Positions 1-9,806 of a DNA stretch of 64,000 nt are shown here, piece by piece (within the stretch, counting starts at the first letter, position 1; every line of letters starts with the position of its first letter). The notes below the pieces were generated by a model. That model searched no databases and was not told the DNA's origin. It worked only from the letters and a program-made list of their open reading frames with translations. A program made the position numbers and the translations under genes. This DNA is from JACCXG01 sp963750935 (GTDB lineage Bacteria > Acidobacteriota > Vicinamibacteria > Vicinamibacterales > 2-12-FULL-66-21): NCBI GenBank assembly GCA_963750935.1, contig CAVVSR010000008.1, forward strand, positions 62,001 to 126,000. The letters run 5' to 3'.

Positions 1-151
1 GCCATTCCCCCGGACGTGGTCCACATTCGCCCCGACCCGCCCACCTGCCACTCCCTTGAGCAAGCCGAGTGCCTGCCCAGGTCAGACGGAGAAGCCTCGT
101 TTTTGCTGTCATTTACGACGGGACGGCTGTGATAGACGGAAAGGTGGGTAG

Positions 152-1310
152 GTGGCGACACACCCCACTTCCGGCAAACGGCGGCGAAAATCCGCCTCCA
201 CGTCCGGCATCGAAGACTCGTCCCCTGACCTCAACATGCGGTCCGCGGGGCTGCTCCAGGACATGGCCGCGCTCCAGGGAAACTCGCGCTCGCAGCTTGG
301 CTACAAGCGGGCCGCGAAGGCGGTCGATCGCGCTGCCGCTGCCGGTGTCGCAACTGGTCGAGGCAGGCACCCTCCGCGAGGTGCCGTTCATCGGTCCGTC
401 GAGCGCGCGCATTATCCAGGAAGTGGTCGAGACGGGGGCGTCGGCAACCGTCGAGGCCGCGGTCGCGGCGTCGCCGCATGCCGCCAAGGTCGCGTCGATG
501 CGCCGCATGCGGCACAACTTCCTCAGCCAGCTCGCGATGGAGCAGGCGCTCGCGCAACCGCAGCCGCGCGCGATCGTGTCGCGCGGCGTGTTCCGCGGCG
601 ACTTTCAGATGCACTCGACGTGGAGCGACGGCGGCGAGCGGATCGAGGCGATGGCGAAGGCCTGCATGTCGCTCGGCCACACGTGCATGGGGGTCACCGA
701 CCACTCGTATGGCCTCCCGATCGCGCGCGGGATGAGCATGGCCGACGTCGTCGAGCAGCACCGCGAGATCGACGCCGTCAACGAGCGGCTGGCGGGGGAG
801 TTCCGCGTGTTCAAGGGGATCGAAGCGAACATCCTCGCCGATGGCAGCCTCGACCTCAGCCCTGACGAGCGGCAGGCGTTCGAGTTCGTCGTCGCCTCGC
901 CGCATTCGGCGCTGCGTCAGGAGCACGACCAGACGGCGCGGATGCTGGCGGCGGTCCAGCAGCCCGGCGTGGCGATCCTCGGCCATCCGCGCGGCCGCGT
1001 CTACGGCACGCGGCTGGGCGTGGTCGCCGACTGGCCGCGGATCTTCGCGCACGCGGCGACGCGGCGCGTCGCCATCGAGATCGACGGCAACTGGCATCGT
1101 CAGGACCTCGACTTCGAGCTGGCGCGCCAGGCGCTCGATGCCGGCTGCCTGTTCGCGCTCGACAGCGACGCGCATTCGATCGGCGAGTTGCGGTTCACCG
1201 ACTACTCCATCGCGCACGCCAGGCTTGCCGGTATCCCGACGGCCCGCGTCATCAATTGCTGGAGCGATGCCGATCTCGAGGCGTGGATGAAAGAGCGGCT
1301 CGACGATTGA
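152..1310 (+). CDS. PolX-like PHP-domain protein (one frameshift)
   Basis: The N-terminal ~60 codons read from a GTG at 152 and resemble the 8-kDa/HhH region of family X DNA polymerases. After a shift of one base near 329-345 the frame continues as a PHP phosphoesterase domain. Visible metal-site motifs are MHSTWSDG, TDHSYG, GIEANI, SPHS, GHPRGR and LDSDAH. Removing one base gives 385 aa. The nucleotidyltransferase palm found between these two modules in true PolX is absent, and the first His of the usual HxH pair is Gln (FQMH). I infer a metal-dependent phosphoesterase or nuclease acting on DNA or nucleotides; no polymerase activity is expected. The shift is probably a sequence error. The first 151 bases of the window show nothing else. 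Confidence 0.8.
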
Positions 1311-1325
1311 TCGGATCCGCCAGGC

Positions 1326-2237
1326 TCAGACCTGGCGCGTGGTGCGTGTGGCGGCCTGGTAGTACCGCGACGGCAGCGGGTGGCCGACCCTGGACTCGAT
1401 GAAGGCCGAGGCGGACAGCAGCGCGTCGAGATCGACGCCGGTGTGAATGCCGAGGCCGTGGAGCATGTAGACGAGATCCTCAGTCGCGAGATTGCCGGTC
1501 GCGCCTGGTGCATACGGACAGCCGCCCAGCCCGCCGCAGGACGCGTCGTAGGTCGCGACGCCGAGATCCAGCGAGGCGAGCACGTTTGCGAGCGCCGTGC
1601 CGCGCGTGTCGTGGAAGTGCAGCGCAACCCGGCTGAGTGGCACGCGCGCGGCGACGGCGTCCAGAACGACAGGCACCTGTCCGGGATGGGCGATCCCGAT
1701 GGTGTCGCTCACGGCCACTTCGTAGACGCCCATGGCGATCAGCTCCGCCGCGACCTCGGCGACCCGCGCGGGCGGCACCGCCCCTTCGAACGGACAGCCG
1801 AACGCCGTCGAGACGTAGCCGCGCACGCGAAGCCCGAGCTCGCCCGCACGCGTGCAGACCGCGCGATAGGCGACGAGCGACTCCTCGATCGTCTGGTTGA
1901 TGTTCTTGCGGCTGAACGACTCCGAGGCGGCGGCAAAGACCGCTATCTCGTCGGCTCGCGCCGAGGCCGCGCGCTCGACGCCGGCGAGGTTCGGCACCAG
2001 CGCGGTGTAGCGGGTCGTGGGCCGGCGCTCGATGCGTGCGAAGACGTCCGCCGCGTCGGCCATCTGCGGCACCCATTTCGGGCTGACGAACGCCGACACC
2101 TCGATCGCCGGCAGCGATGCGGCCGACAGTCGATCGACGAGGCCGATCTTGTCCTCGGTCGCAATCCTGGCGGATTCGTTCTGCAGGCCGTCGCGCGGGC
2201 CGACCTCGACGATGGTGACGCGGAGCGGACGGGCCAC
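1326..2237 (-). CDS. mvaB: Hydroxymethylglutaryl-CoA lyase
   Basis: Cleaves HMG-CoA to acetyl-CoA and acetoacetate, the last step of leucine degradation. The 303-aa product begins VRVTIVEVGPRDGLQNE-like (ARPLRVTIVEVGPRDGLQNE after the GTG) and carries the family's active-site Cys loop GGLGGCPYAPGATGN near residue 235. The aldolase-type TIM barrel metal site HFHDTRG is also present. The open frame extends further upstream, but a GTG at 2237 sharing one base with the TAG of the biotin-carrier gene gives the family-typical start. It is the last gene of the minus-strand carboxylase operon, where the hydratase upstream would make its substrate. Confidence 0.93.
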   Translation of the reverse strand: MARPLRVTIVEVGPRDGLQNESARIATEDKIGLVDRLSAASLPAIEVSAFVSPKWVPQMADAADVFARIERRPTTRYTALVPNLAGVERAASARADEIAVFAAASESFSRKNINQTIEESLVAYRAVCTRAGELGLRVRGYVSTAFGCPFEGAVPPARVAEVAAELIAMGVYEVAVSDTIGIAHPGQVPVVLDAVAARVPLSRVALHFHDTRGTALANVLASLDLGVATYDASCGGLGGCPYAPGATGNLATEDLVYMLHGLGIHTGVDLDALLSASAFIESRVGHPLPSRYYQAATRTTRQV

Positions 2238-2722
2238 TAGGCGTCCTCCGCGTCGATTTCGATCAGGGTCACCCCGGGCTGGACGAGATCCCCTTCCGCG
2301 CAGGCGATCGAGGTGACGCGGCCGTTCGACGTGGCGCGGACCGGCAGCTCCATCTTCATCGCCTCGAGCAGGATCAGCACGTCCCCCCTGGCAACCGTGT
2401 CCCCGGGACGCACCTGCACTTTTCTCACTGTCGCCGGCATCGGCGCCATCAGCGAGCCGTGATGGGCGGCGGCACGGCGCCGGCCGGAACCTCGTTCGAT
2501 CTCGAAGGTGTAGACGTGCCCGTCGAGGAACACCCAGCGCGTCCCGTCGACCTCTGCGGTCCATCCATGGCGGCTGCGATCGCCGCTGACGTGAACGCTG
2601 CCATCGGTCTGGATCCGCACGCTGAGGGCGACCTCACCGAGCGTGATTCTGTCGTCGGCGCCGCGCACCACACGGTGTTCGCGACCCGATGCATCCCGCA
2701 GCGAGATCACCTCGTCTGCCAT
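2237..2722 (-). CDS. Biotin carboxyl carrier protein of an acyl-CoA carboxylase
   Basis: A 161-aa protein whose C-terminal ~70 residues form a biotinyl domain with the target Lys in EAMKME (K123). The first ~85 residues resemble the linker region that joins biotin carboxylase to the biotinyl domain in fused methylcrotonyl-CoA carboxylase alpha subunits. The ATG at 2722 lies two bases after the stop of the biotin carboxylase gene. Position and sequence suggest that an ancestral fused alpha subunit is encoded here as two proteins. It would shuttle carboxybiotin between the biotin carboxylase and the carboxyltransferase at 4995-6602. Confidence 0.9.
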   Translation of the reverse strand: MADEVISLRDASGREHRVVRGADDRITLGEVALSVRIQTDGSVHVSGDRSRHGWTAEVDGTRWVFLDGHVYTFEIERGSGRRRAAAHHGSLMAPMPATVRKVQVRPGDTVARGDVLILLEAMKMELPVRATSNGRVTSIACAEGDLVQPGVTLIEIDAEDA

Positions 2723-2724
2723 GA

Positions 2725-4206
2725 CTAGCGGCCCCAGCCTCGCAGGGATGCCCACGGGTCGGGCGTCTCGTCGGCGGCCGTGGCGGCGTGAACCGGACGC
2801 GGCCTGGCCATCGCGGCCATGGCAATCGCTTCGGGGGGCGGCTCCGCGGCCGGGGTCAGGGCGTCGAGGTTCATGTCCACGAAGGCCGTGTGCGTGGCGG
2901 CGCGACGCACCGCGTCATCGTTCAACAGCGCGATCAGAAACGACACGTTGGTGCGGATCCCGAGAATGGGGAAATCCCGCAGGGCCGCGCATGCGCGATC
3001 GAGTGCGGCGGTGCGATCCTCGCCGTACGCCACGACCTTGGCGATCAGCGGATCGTAGTTGACGCCAATCGCGTCTCCCTCGACGACCCCGGAATCGATG
3101 CGGATCCCGGGCCGGGACGGTTCCCGGTAGACCACGAGCGGACCGGCCTGAGGCAGGAACCCCTGCGACGGATCCTCGGCGTAGACGCGGCATTCGACGG
3201 CATGACCGCGCTGCGACAACTCGTCCTGCCGCCACGGCAGCGGGTCGCCAGCCGCGATGCGCAGCTGCGCGCGCACCAGGTCCAGTCCGGTCACGGCCTC
3301 GGTCACGGGGTGTTCGACCTGGAGCCGGGTGTTCATCTCGAGAAAATAGAACCGCGCGGCGTCGCCCTCGCCGTCGAGCAGGAACTCGATGGTTCCGGCG
3401 TTGCGGTAGCCGGCGGCGCGCGCGGCCGCGACGGCGGCGTCGCCCATGCGGGCGCGCACCGCTGGCGTCAGCGCCGGCGACGGGCTCTCCTCGATGATCT
3501 TCTGGTGACGGCGCTGCAGCGAACACTCCCGTTCGAACAGGTGGACGACGTTGCCGTGGTGATCCCCGAGCACCTGGATCTCCACGTGACGGGGCCGCTC
3601 GATGAGGCGTTCGACGTAGAGCGTGCCGTCGCCAAAGGCCGCCGTCGCTTCCCGCCGAGCCGCGGCGATCGCGTCGATCGCCTCCCCGGCGGATCGGACG
3701 ACGCGCATACCCTTGCCACCGCCGCCGGCCGAGGCCTTGATCAGGACGGGGAAGCCGATGCTGGCCGCGGTGCACGCCACGCCCTCGTCTGACTGGTCGG
3801 CTGGCGTCGCGCCGGGGACGACCGGCACGCCGGCGCGTTGCATCAGCTCGCGGGCGGCGATCTTCGATCCCATGCGATCGATCACGTCTGCCGGAGGGCC
3901 GATGAACACGAGGCCGGCCTCTTCGCAGGCACGGGCGAACGCGGCGCGTTCCGAGAGAAACCCGTATCCCGGATGGACGGCGTCGGCGGCGGTCGCCCGC
4001 GCGGCGTCGATCAGGGCCGGGATGTTGAGGTAGCTCTCGGCCGGCGGCGGCGGACCGATGCGGACCGCGTGGTCCGCGAGCCGTACGTGGAGGGCGCTGC
4101 CGTCGGCGTCGGAGAAAACGGCGACGCTCTCCAGCCCCGACTCACGGCAGGCCCTGATGATGCGCACCGCGATCTCGCCACGGTTGGCGATCAGGACGCG
4201 CTTCAT
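2725..4206 (-). CDS. Biotin carboxylase subunit (methylcrotonyl-CoA carboxylase type)
   Basis: ATP-dependent carboxylation of biotin. The 493-aa protein starts MKRVLIANRGEIAVRI, as usual for the family. It has the ATP-grasp glycine loop GGGGKGMR (~residue 165), ERECSLQRRHQKIIEESP, and the metal/bicarbonate segment EMNTRLQVEHPVTE. The ATG overlaps the hydratase stop as ATGA (4203-4206). There is no biotinyl domain; that is the next gene. Neighbours (hydratase, HMG-CoA lyase, decarboxylase-type carboxyltransferase) point to 3-methylcrotonyl-CoA rather than acetyl-CoA as the final acceptor; this is inferred from context. Confidence 0.93.
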   Translation of the reverse strand: MKRVLIANRGEIAVRIIRACRESGLESVAVFSDADGSALHVRLADHAVRIGPPPPAESYLNIPALIDAARATAADAVHPGYGFLSERAAFARACEEAGLVFIGPPADVIDRMGSKIAARELMQRAGVPVVPGATPADQSDEGVACTAASIGFPVLIKASAGGGGKGMRVVRSAGEAIDAIAAARREATAAFGDGTLYVERLIERPRHVEIQVLGDHHGNVVHLFERECSLQRRHQKIIEESPSPALTPAVRARMGDAAVAAARAAGYRNAGTIEFLLDGEGDAARFYFLEMNTRLQVEHPVTEAVTGLDLVRAQLRIAAGDPLPWRQDELSQRGHAVECRVYAEDPSQGFLPQAGPLVVYREPSRPGIRIDSGVVEGDAIGVNYDPLIAKVVAYGEDRTAALDRACAALRDFPILGIRTNVSFLIALLNDDAVRRAATHTAFVDMNLDALTPAAEPPPEAIAMAAMARPRPVHAATAADETPDPWASLRGWGR

Positions 4207-4984
4207 TCGTTCGGGATCCAGGACGCCGGGCGCTTCTCGAGAAACGCGCGCATGCCGTCCTGGCCTTCGGCCGACACGCGATGGGTCGCGATCGTCCCGG
4301 CCGTCAGCGCCTGGACATCGCGCGGCGCGCGGCCGCTGACTTCCGCGATCAGGCGTTTCGCCGCGGTGACCGCGTCCGGCGCCGACGTCTGGAGCTCCCG
4401 GACGTACTCGTCGACCGCCGCGTCGAGCCCGGACTCCGGGACGACGCGATGCACGAGGCCGATCTCGCGGGCACGCGCGGCCGGGAACCGCGCCGCGGTG
4501 AGAAACAGCTCGCGCGCCGCCGACGCGCCAATCTTGCCGACCGCGAAGGGCGAGATCACCGCCGGCAGAATGCCGAGCTTGGCTTCGGTGAACCCGAACA
4601 CGGCGTCCTCGGCCGCCACCACGATGTCGCAGACGGCCGCGAGTCCGGCCCCGCCGCCGAGCGCCGCCCCGTGCACACGTCCGACGAGCGGCAGCGGCAG
4701 CGCGTCGAGGGCCAGGAACATCTCGGACATCGCGGTCGCGTCGCGGACGTTCTCGTCGCGCGAGTAGCCGACCATCTTCGACATCCAGGCGAGGTCGGCG
4801 CCCGCGCAGAAGACCTTGCCTGCTCCGCGCAGAATCGCCACCCGCGCACCGGTCCGGCATCGGGCCGCGGGCCCACGACGTCAGCTCGTCGATCAAGGTC
4901 TCGTTGAAGGCGTTCCGCACCTCGGGACGGTTCAGGGTGACCGTGACGACGAGGGCCCTCGTGGGCGATGAGAATGGAGGTCAT
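4203..4984 (-). CDS. liuC: Methylglutaconyl-CoA hydratase-like crotonase (two frameshifts)
   Basis: Crotonase-fold hydratase expected to convert 3-methylglutaconyl-CoA to HMG-CoA. The start MTSILIAHEG (ATG 4984), the next segment VTLNRPEVRNAFNE and the main body from VAILRGAGKVFCAGADL lie in three frames. Removing one base near 4947-4955 and one near 4846-4870 joins them into 259 aa, the usual crotonase length. Oxyanion-hole motifs CAGADLAWM and HGAALGGGAGL are intact. The segment TEAKLGILPAVISPF is LiuC-like. The gene sits 10 bp after the carboxyltransferase and overlaps the biotin carboxylase start by 4 bp. I judge the gene functional and the breaks to be sequence errors. Confidence 0.85.
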
Positions 4985-4994
4985 GCGGCGCCGA

Positions 4995-6602
4995 TCACAT
5001 CCGGAACACGCCGAACTGCGCCCGCGCGATCGGGGCATTGAACGCAGCGGACACACCGAGCGCGAGCGCCTGCCGCGTGTCGGCCGGGTCGAGGATGCCG
5101 TCGTCCCACAGCCTGGCGGTGGAGTAGTAGGGGGAGCCTTCGCGTTCGTACTTCTCGAGGATGGGGTCCCGGATCGCCTGCTCTTCCTCCGGCGACAGCT
5201 CGCGGCCCTCGCGCGCGAGCTGCTCGCGCTTGACGGTGGTCAGCACACCGGCCGCCTGCTCGCCCCCCATCACCGAGATGCGCGCGTTCGGCCACATCCA
5301 CAGCAGCCGCGGTTCGTAGGCGCGGCCGCACATGCCGTAGTTGCCGGCGCCGAACGACCCGCCGATGATCACGGTGAACCGCGGCACGCCGCAGTTGGCG
5401 ACGGCATGCACCATCTTGGCGCCGTCCTTCGCGATGCCGGCGCGCTCGTACTGGCGGCCGACCATGAAGCCGGTGATGTTCTGCAGGAACACCAGCGGAA
5501 TGCCGCGGCTGCCGCACAGCTCGATGAAGTGCGTCGCCTTCAGCGCCGACTCGGAGAACAGCACGCCGTTGTTGGCGACGATGCCGATGAGGATGCCGTG
5601 GAGCCTGGCGAAGCCGGTCACGAGCGTCGTCGCGTAGCGCTCCTTGAACTCGTCGAAGCGGGAGCCGTCGACCAGCCGCGCGATGATCTCGCGCACCTCG
5701 TAGACCTTGCGGGTGTCGGCGCTGACGATGCCGTAGATCTCCTTCGGGTCGTAGGCGGGCTCCTCCGGCGAGGTCACGTCCGCCGGTCCGCGCTTCCTCG
5801 CGTTCAGGGTGCCGACCACGGTCCTCGCGAGGTGCAGCGCATGCGCGTCGTCCTCCGCGAAATAGTCGGCGACTCCCGACAGCCTGGTGTGGACGTCGGC
5901 GCCGCCGAGCTCCTCGGCGGTGACTTCCTCGCCGGTCGCGGCCTTCACGAGCGGCGGCCCGCCCAGGAAGATCGTGCCGGTGCCCTTGACGATGATGGTC
6001 TCGTCGGACATCGCGGGCACGTACGCGCCGCCGGCCGTGCACGAGCCCATCACCACCGCGATCTGCGGGATGCCTTCGGCCGACATGCGCGCCTGGTTGA
6101 AGAAGATCCGCCCGAAGTGCTCACGGTCCGGGAAGACGTCGGCCTGCAGCGGCAGGAACGCTCCGCCGGAATCGACGAGGTAGACGCACGGCAGCCGGTT
6201 CTCGAGCGCGATCTGCTGCGCGCGTAGATGCTTCTTCACCGTGATCGGATAGTAGGTGCCGCCCTTGACCGTGGCGTCGTTGGCCACGATCAGCACCTCC
6301 CGTCCCGAGACCCGGCCGACCGCGGTCACGATGCCCGCCGCGGGGGCCTCGTTGTCGTACAGCTCCCAGGAGGCGAGGGGGGACAGCTCGAGAAACGGCG
6401 AGCCAGGATCGAGCAGCCGGTCGATGCGCTCCCGGACCGGCAGTTTGCCCTGCGCGCGATGCCGTTCGACGTATCGCGCGCCGCCGCCCTGGCGCACCGA
6501 CTCGGTCCGGCCGCGCAGCTCCGCGACGAGAGCGGCCATCCGGTCGTGATTGGCGCGGAACTGGGCTGAGTTTGGGTCTACGTGCGTCTCGATGATGTCC
6601 AT
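4995..6602 (-). CDS. liuB: Methylcrotonyl-CoA carboxylase carboxyltransferase (beta) subunit
   Basis: Transfers CO2 from carboxybiotin to 3-methylcrotonyl-CoA. The ATG at 6602 gives 535 aa, the usual beta-subunit length. An upstream in-frame extension (to 6662) looks non-coding. Both crotonase-like halves are present, with the acyl-CoA binding loops MGSCTAGGAYVPAMSDE and ITGFMVGRQYERAGIAKDGAK, and the C-terminal block GGSFGAGNYGMCGRAY typical of MCC/GCC beta subunits. It is the first gene of the minus-strand leucine catabolic operon. An isovaleryl-CoA dehydrogenase, often the leading gene of such operons, is not in the window. Confidence 0.93.
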   Translation of the reverse strand: MDIIETHVDPNSAQFRANHDRMAALVAELRGRTESVRQGGGARYVERHRAQGKLPVRERIDRLLDPGSPFLELSPLASWELYDNEAPAAGIVTAVGRVSGREVLIVANDATVKGGTYYPITVKKHLRAQQIALENRLPCVYLVDSGGAFLPLQADVFPDREHFGRIFFNQARMSAEGIPQIAVVMGSCTAGGAYVPAMSDETIIVKGTGTIFLGGPPLVKAATGEEVTAEELGGADVHTRLSGVADYFAEDDAHALHLARTVVGTLNARKRGPADVTSPEEPAYDPKEIYGIVSADTRKVYEVREIIARLVDGSRFDEFKERYATTLVTGFARLHGILIGIVANNGVLFSESALKATHFIELCGSRGIPLVFLQNITGFMVGRQYERAGIAKDGAKMVHAVANCGVPRFTVIIGGSFGAGNYGMCGRAYEPRLLWMWPNARISVMGGEQAAGVLTTVKREQLAREGRELSPEEEQAIRDPILEKYEREGSPYYSTARLWDDGILDPADTRQALALGVSAAFNAPIARAQFGVFRM

Positions 6603-6627
6603 GCAGCCAGGCGGGAGGCCGGGGGCA

Positions 6628-6680
6628 GTATAGCGCCAAGGTTTGGCCGGGAATGCTCCCATGGATGTGTAGCGCTATAC
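6628..6680. promoter_or_regulatory. Inverted repeat between divergent operons (candidate operator)
   Basis: GTATAGCGC at 6628-6636 and its exact reverse complement GCGCTATAC at 6672-6680 are separated by 35 bp. They lie in the gap between liuB (minus) and the sigma-54 response regulator (plus). The right arm ends 16 bp before the -35 box of the response regulator promoter. A dimeric regulator of the leucine operon could bind here; no regulator of that type is encoded next to it, so the role is inferred. Confidence 0.4.
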
Positions 6681-6696
6681 GACAAACGTCAATATG

Positions 6697-6725
6697 TCGA
6701 CGCGGCTCTGGGCAATGTGTATAAT
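6697..6725 (+). promoter_or_regulatory. Sigma-70-like promoter for the response regulator
   Basis: A perfect TATAAT at 6720-6725 is preceded, with a 17-bp spacer, by TCGACG at 6697-6702, four of six matches to TTGACA. Transcription would start near 6732 and leave a leader of about 50 nt before the ATG at 6785. Confidence 0.7.
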
Positions 6726-6784
6726 TCTTGCGTGGAGCGGTGTTCCGCGTGTATCGTTCCCGCGACGTTATGAGCGGGCGAGCT

Positions 6785-8188
<1,404 letters not shown>

Positions 8189-8211
8189 AGCTTGCAACCT
8201 CATCGGCCCGT

Positions 8212-9000
8212 ATGCTCGATCGGGCCGCGGCCCCCCTCATCGCCCTGCTCGCCAGCGCCGGCGATCTGTTCCTGTTCGCCCTTCGCGCCTTCCGTGAGGC
8301 GCTGAGTCCCCCTTTCGAGTTCCGCGAGACCATCCGGCAGATCTACGAGCTCGGTCTGCGCTCGGCGCCGCTCATTGCGGTATCGGGGCTTGCCGTCGGC
8401 GTGGTCCTCTCGATGCACACCCGCGCCTCGCTCGAGCGGTTCGGCGCCGAGGCGATGATCCCGGCCGGGCTGGCCATCGCCCTGGTCCGCGAGACCGGGC
8501 CGCTTACGGCCGGGCTTCTGCTGTCGGGCCGGATCGGCGCGGGGATCGGCGCCGAGCTCGGCGCGATGCGCGTGACGGAACAGATCGACGCCCTCGAAGC
8601 GACGGCCGTCGACTCCTTCCGCTACCTGGTCGTGACCCGGGTCGTCGCGTGCGTGATCGCCGTGCCGATCCTCACGACGCTCATGAACTTCGCCGGGATG
8701 ATCGGCGGGTTCCTCGCCGAAACCATCGCCACCGGCATGTCGCTGCGGCTCTATTTCGATCGCGCCTTCTCGCTGATCGACGTCGTCGACTACGTCCCGT
8801 CGACGGTCAAGACGATGGTGTTCGGGTTCATCATCGCGACGATCTCGTCGTACCTCGGCTTCAACACCGAGTCGGGGACCGAAGGAGTCGGACGCGCATC
8901 GACGCGAGCGGTCGTGCTGTCGTCGGTCGGCATCATCGTCGCCAACGTCGTCCTGGTGCGCCTGATTTTCTTCATCTTTCCGGAGGCGGCGGGCGGATGA
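8212..9000 (+). CDS. mlaE: MlaE-type ABC transporter permease
   Basis: A 262-aa integral inner-membrane protein with five or six hydrophobic segments and the MlaE/TrbI-like core RETGPLTAGLLLSGRIGAG followed by ELGAMRVTEQIDALEA, diagnostic of the Mla permease family. In the family this subunit forms the membrane channel for phospholipid transfer across the envelope. The stop overlaps the ATPase start as ATGA, and an MCE substrate-binding gene follows. The periplasmic shuttle MlaC and the STAS protein MlaB are not encoded here. Confidence 0.93.
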   Translation: MLDRAAAPLIALLASAGDLFLFALRAFREALSPPFEFRETIRQIYELGLRSAPLIAVSGLAVGVVLSMHTRASLERFGAEAMIPAGLAIALVRETGPLTAGLLLSGRIGAGIGAELGAMRVTEQIDALEATAVDSFRYLVVTRVVACVIAVPILTTLMNFAGMIGGFLAETIATGMSLRLYFDRAFSLIDVVDYVPSTVKTMVFGFIIATISSYLGFNTESGTEGVGRASTRAVVLSSVGIIVANVVLVRLIFFIFPEAAGG

Positions 9001-9749
9001 CGAATGGCGGGGCCGCGGCGGTCCGGCTCGACGGCGTCACCAAGAGCTTCGGCGACCGCCGCGTGCTGGACAACGTGTCGTTCGAGGTCGCGGCCGGATG
9101 CGGCTTCGTCATCCTCGGGCGGAGCGGCACGGGCAAGAGCGTCACCCTGCGGCACATCATCGGCCTGGTGCGGCCCGACAGCGGCCGGGTGTTCGTCGAA
9201 GAGGACGAGATCAGCGCGCTCTCGGGGACCGCGCTCGCGCGGGTGCGGCAGCGGATCGGGTTCCTGTTCCAGAACGCGGCCCTGTTCGACTCGATTTCGG
9301 TCGGCGAGAACGTCGCGTTCCCGATGCGACGCCACACCAGGCTGTCGGACCGCGAGATCCGCGATCGCGCCGCCGAAAAGCTCGAGTCGGTCGGCCTCGG
9401 GCGCGAATACGAGAAGATGCCGGCCGCGTTGTCGGGCGGCATGCGGAAGCGCGCCGGCCTCGCGCGCGCGCTGGCGCTCGATCCGCGGATCCTGCTGATC
9501 GACGAGCCCAGCGCCGGCCTCGATCCCATTACCGCCGACGAGATCGACGAGCTGCTGCGGAGCCTCAAGGACGAGGGCCGGGCGACGCTGATCATCGTCA
9601 CGCACAACATTCCGAGCGCGAAGCGGCTCGGCGACGAGCTCGTCATGCTGCACGAAGGCCGGATCGTGGCGCAGGGATCGCCGGCCGACCTGGAACGCAG
9701 CGACGATCCGATGGTGCAGGCGTTCATGTCGTCGCAGCACGCCGGCTAG
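8997..9749 (+). CDS. mlaF: MlaF-type ABC transporter ATP-binding protein
   Basis: A 250-aa ATPase with Walker A GRSGTGKS, Q-loop FLFQNAALFDS, ABC signature LSGGMRKRAGLARAL (the M-R-K-R variant is typical of MlaF) and Walker B ILLIDEPSAGLDP with switch His in VTHN. The ATG at 8997 overlaps the mlaE stop by 4 bp, so the two are translationally coupled. It powers the MlaE/MCE lipid transporter. Confidence 0.95.
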   Translation: MTNGGAAAVRLDGVTKSFGDRRVLDNVSFEVAAGCGFVILGRSGTGKSVTLRHIIGLVRPDSGRVFVEEDEISALSGTALARVRQRIGFLFQNAALFDSISVGENVAFPMRRHTRLSDREIRDRAAEKLESVGLGREYEKMPAALSGGMRKRAGLARALALDPRILLIDEPSAGLDPITADEIDELLRSLKDEGRATLIIVTHNIPSAKRLGDELVMLHEGRIVAQGSPADLERSDDPMVQAFMSSQHAG

Positions 9750-9806
9750 CGCGATGCGTCGCGACACCGCGTCCACCGCGCGATAGGCGGGAAGAGAGAC
9801 ACCACG

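Noticed and set aside
6640..6660. Sigma-54 -24/-12 promoter upstream of the response regulator
   Set aside because: TTGGCC and TGCT are present, but the GG-to-GC distance is 10 rather than 12 bp.
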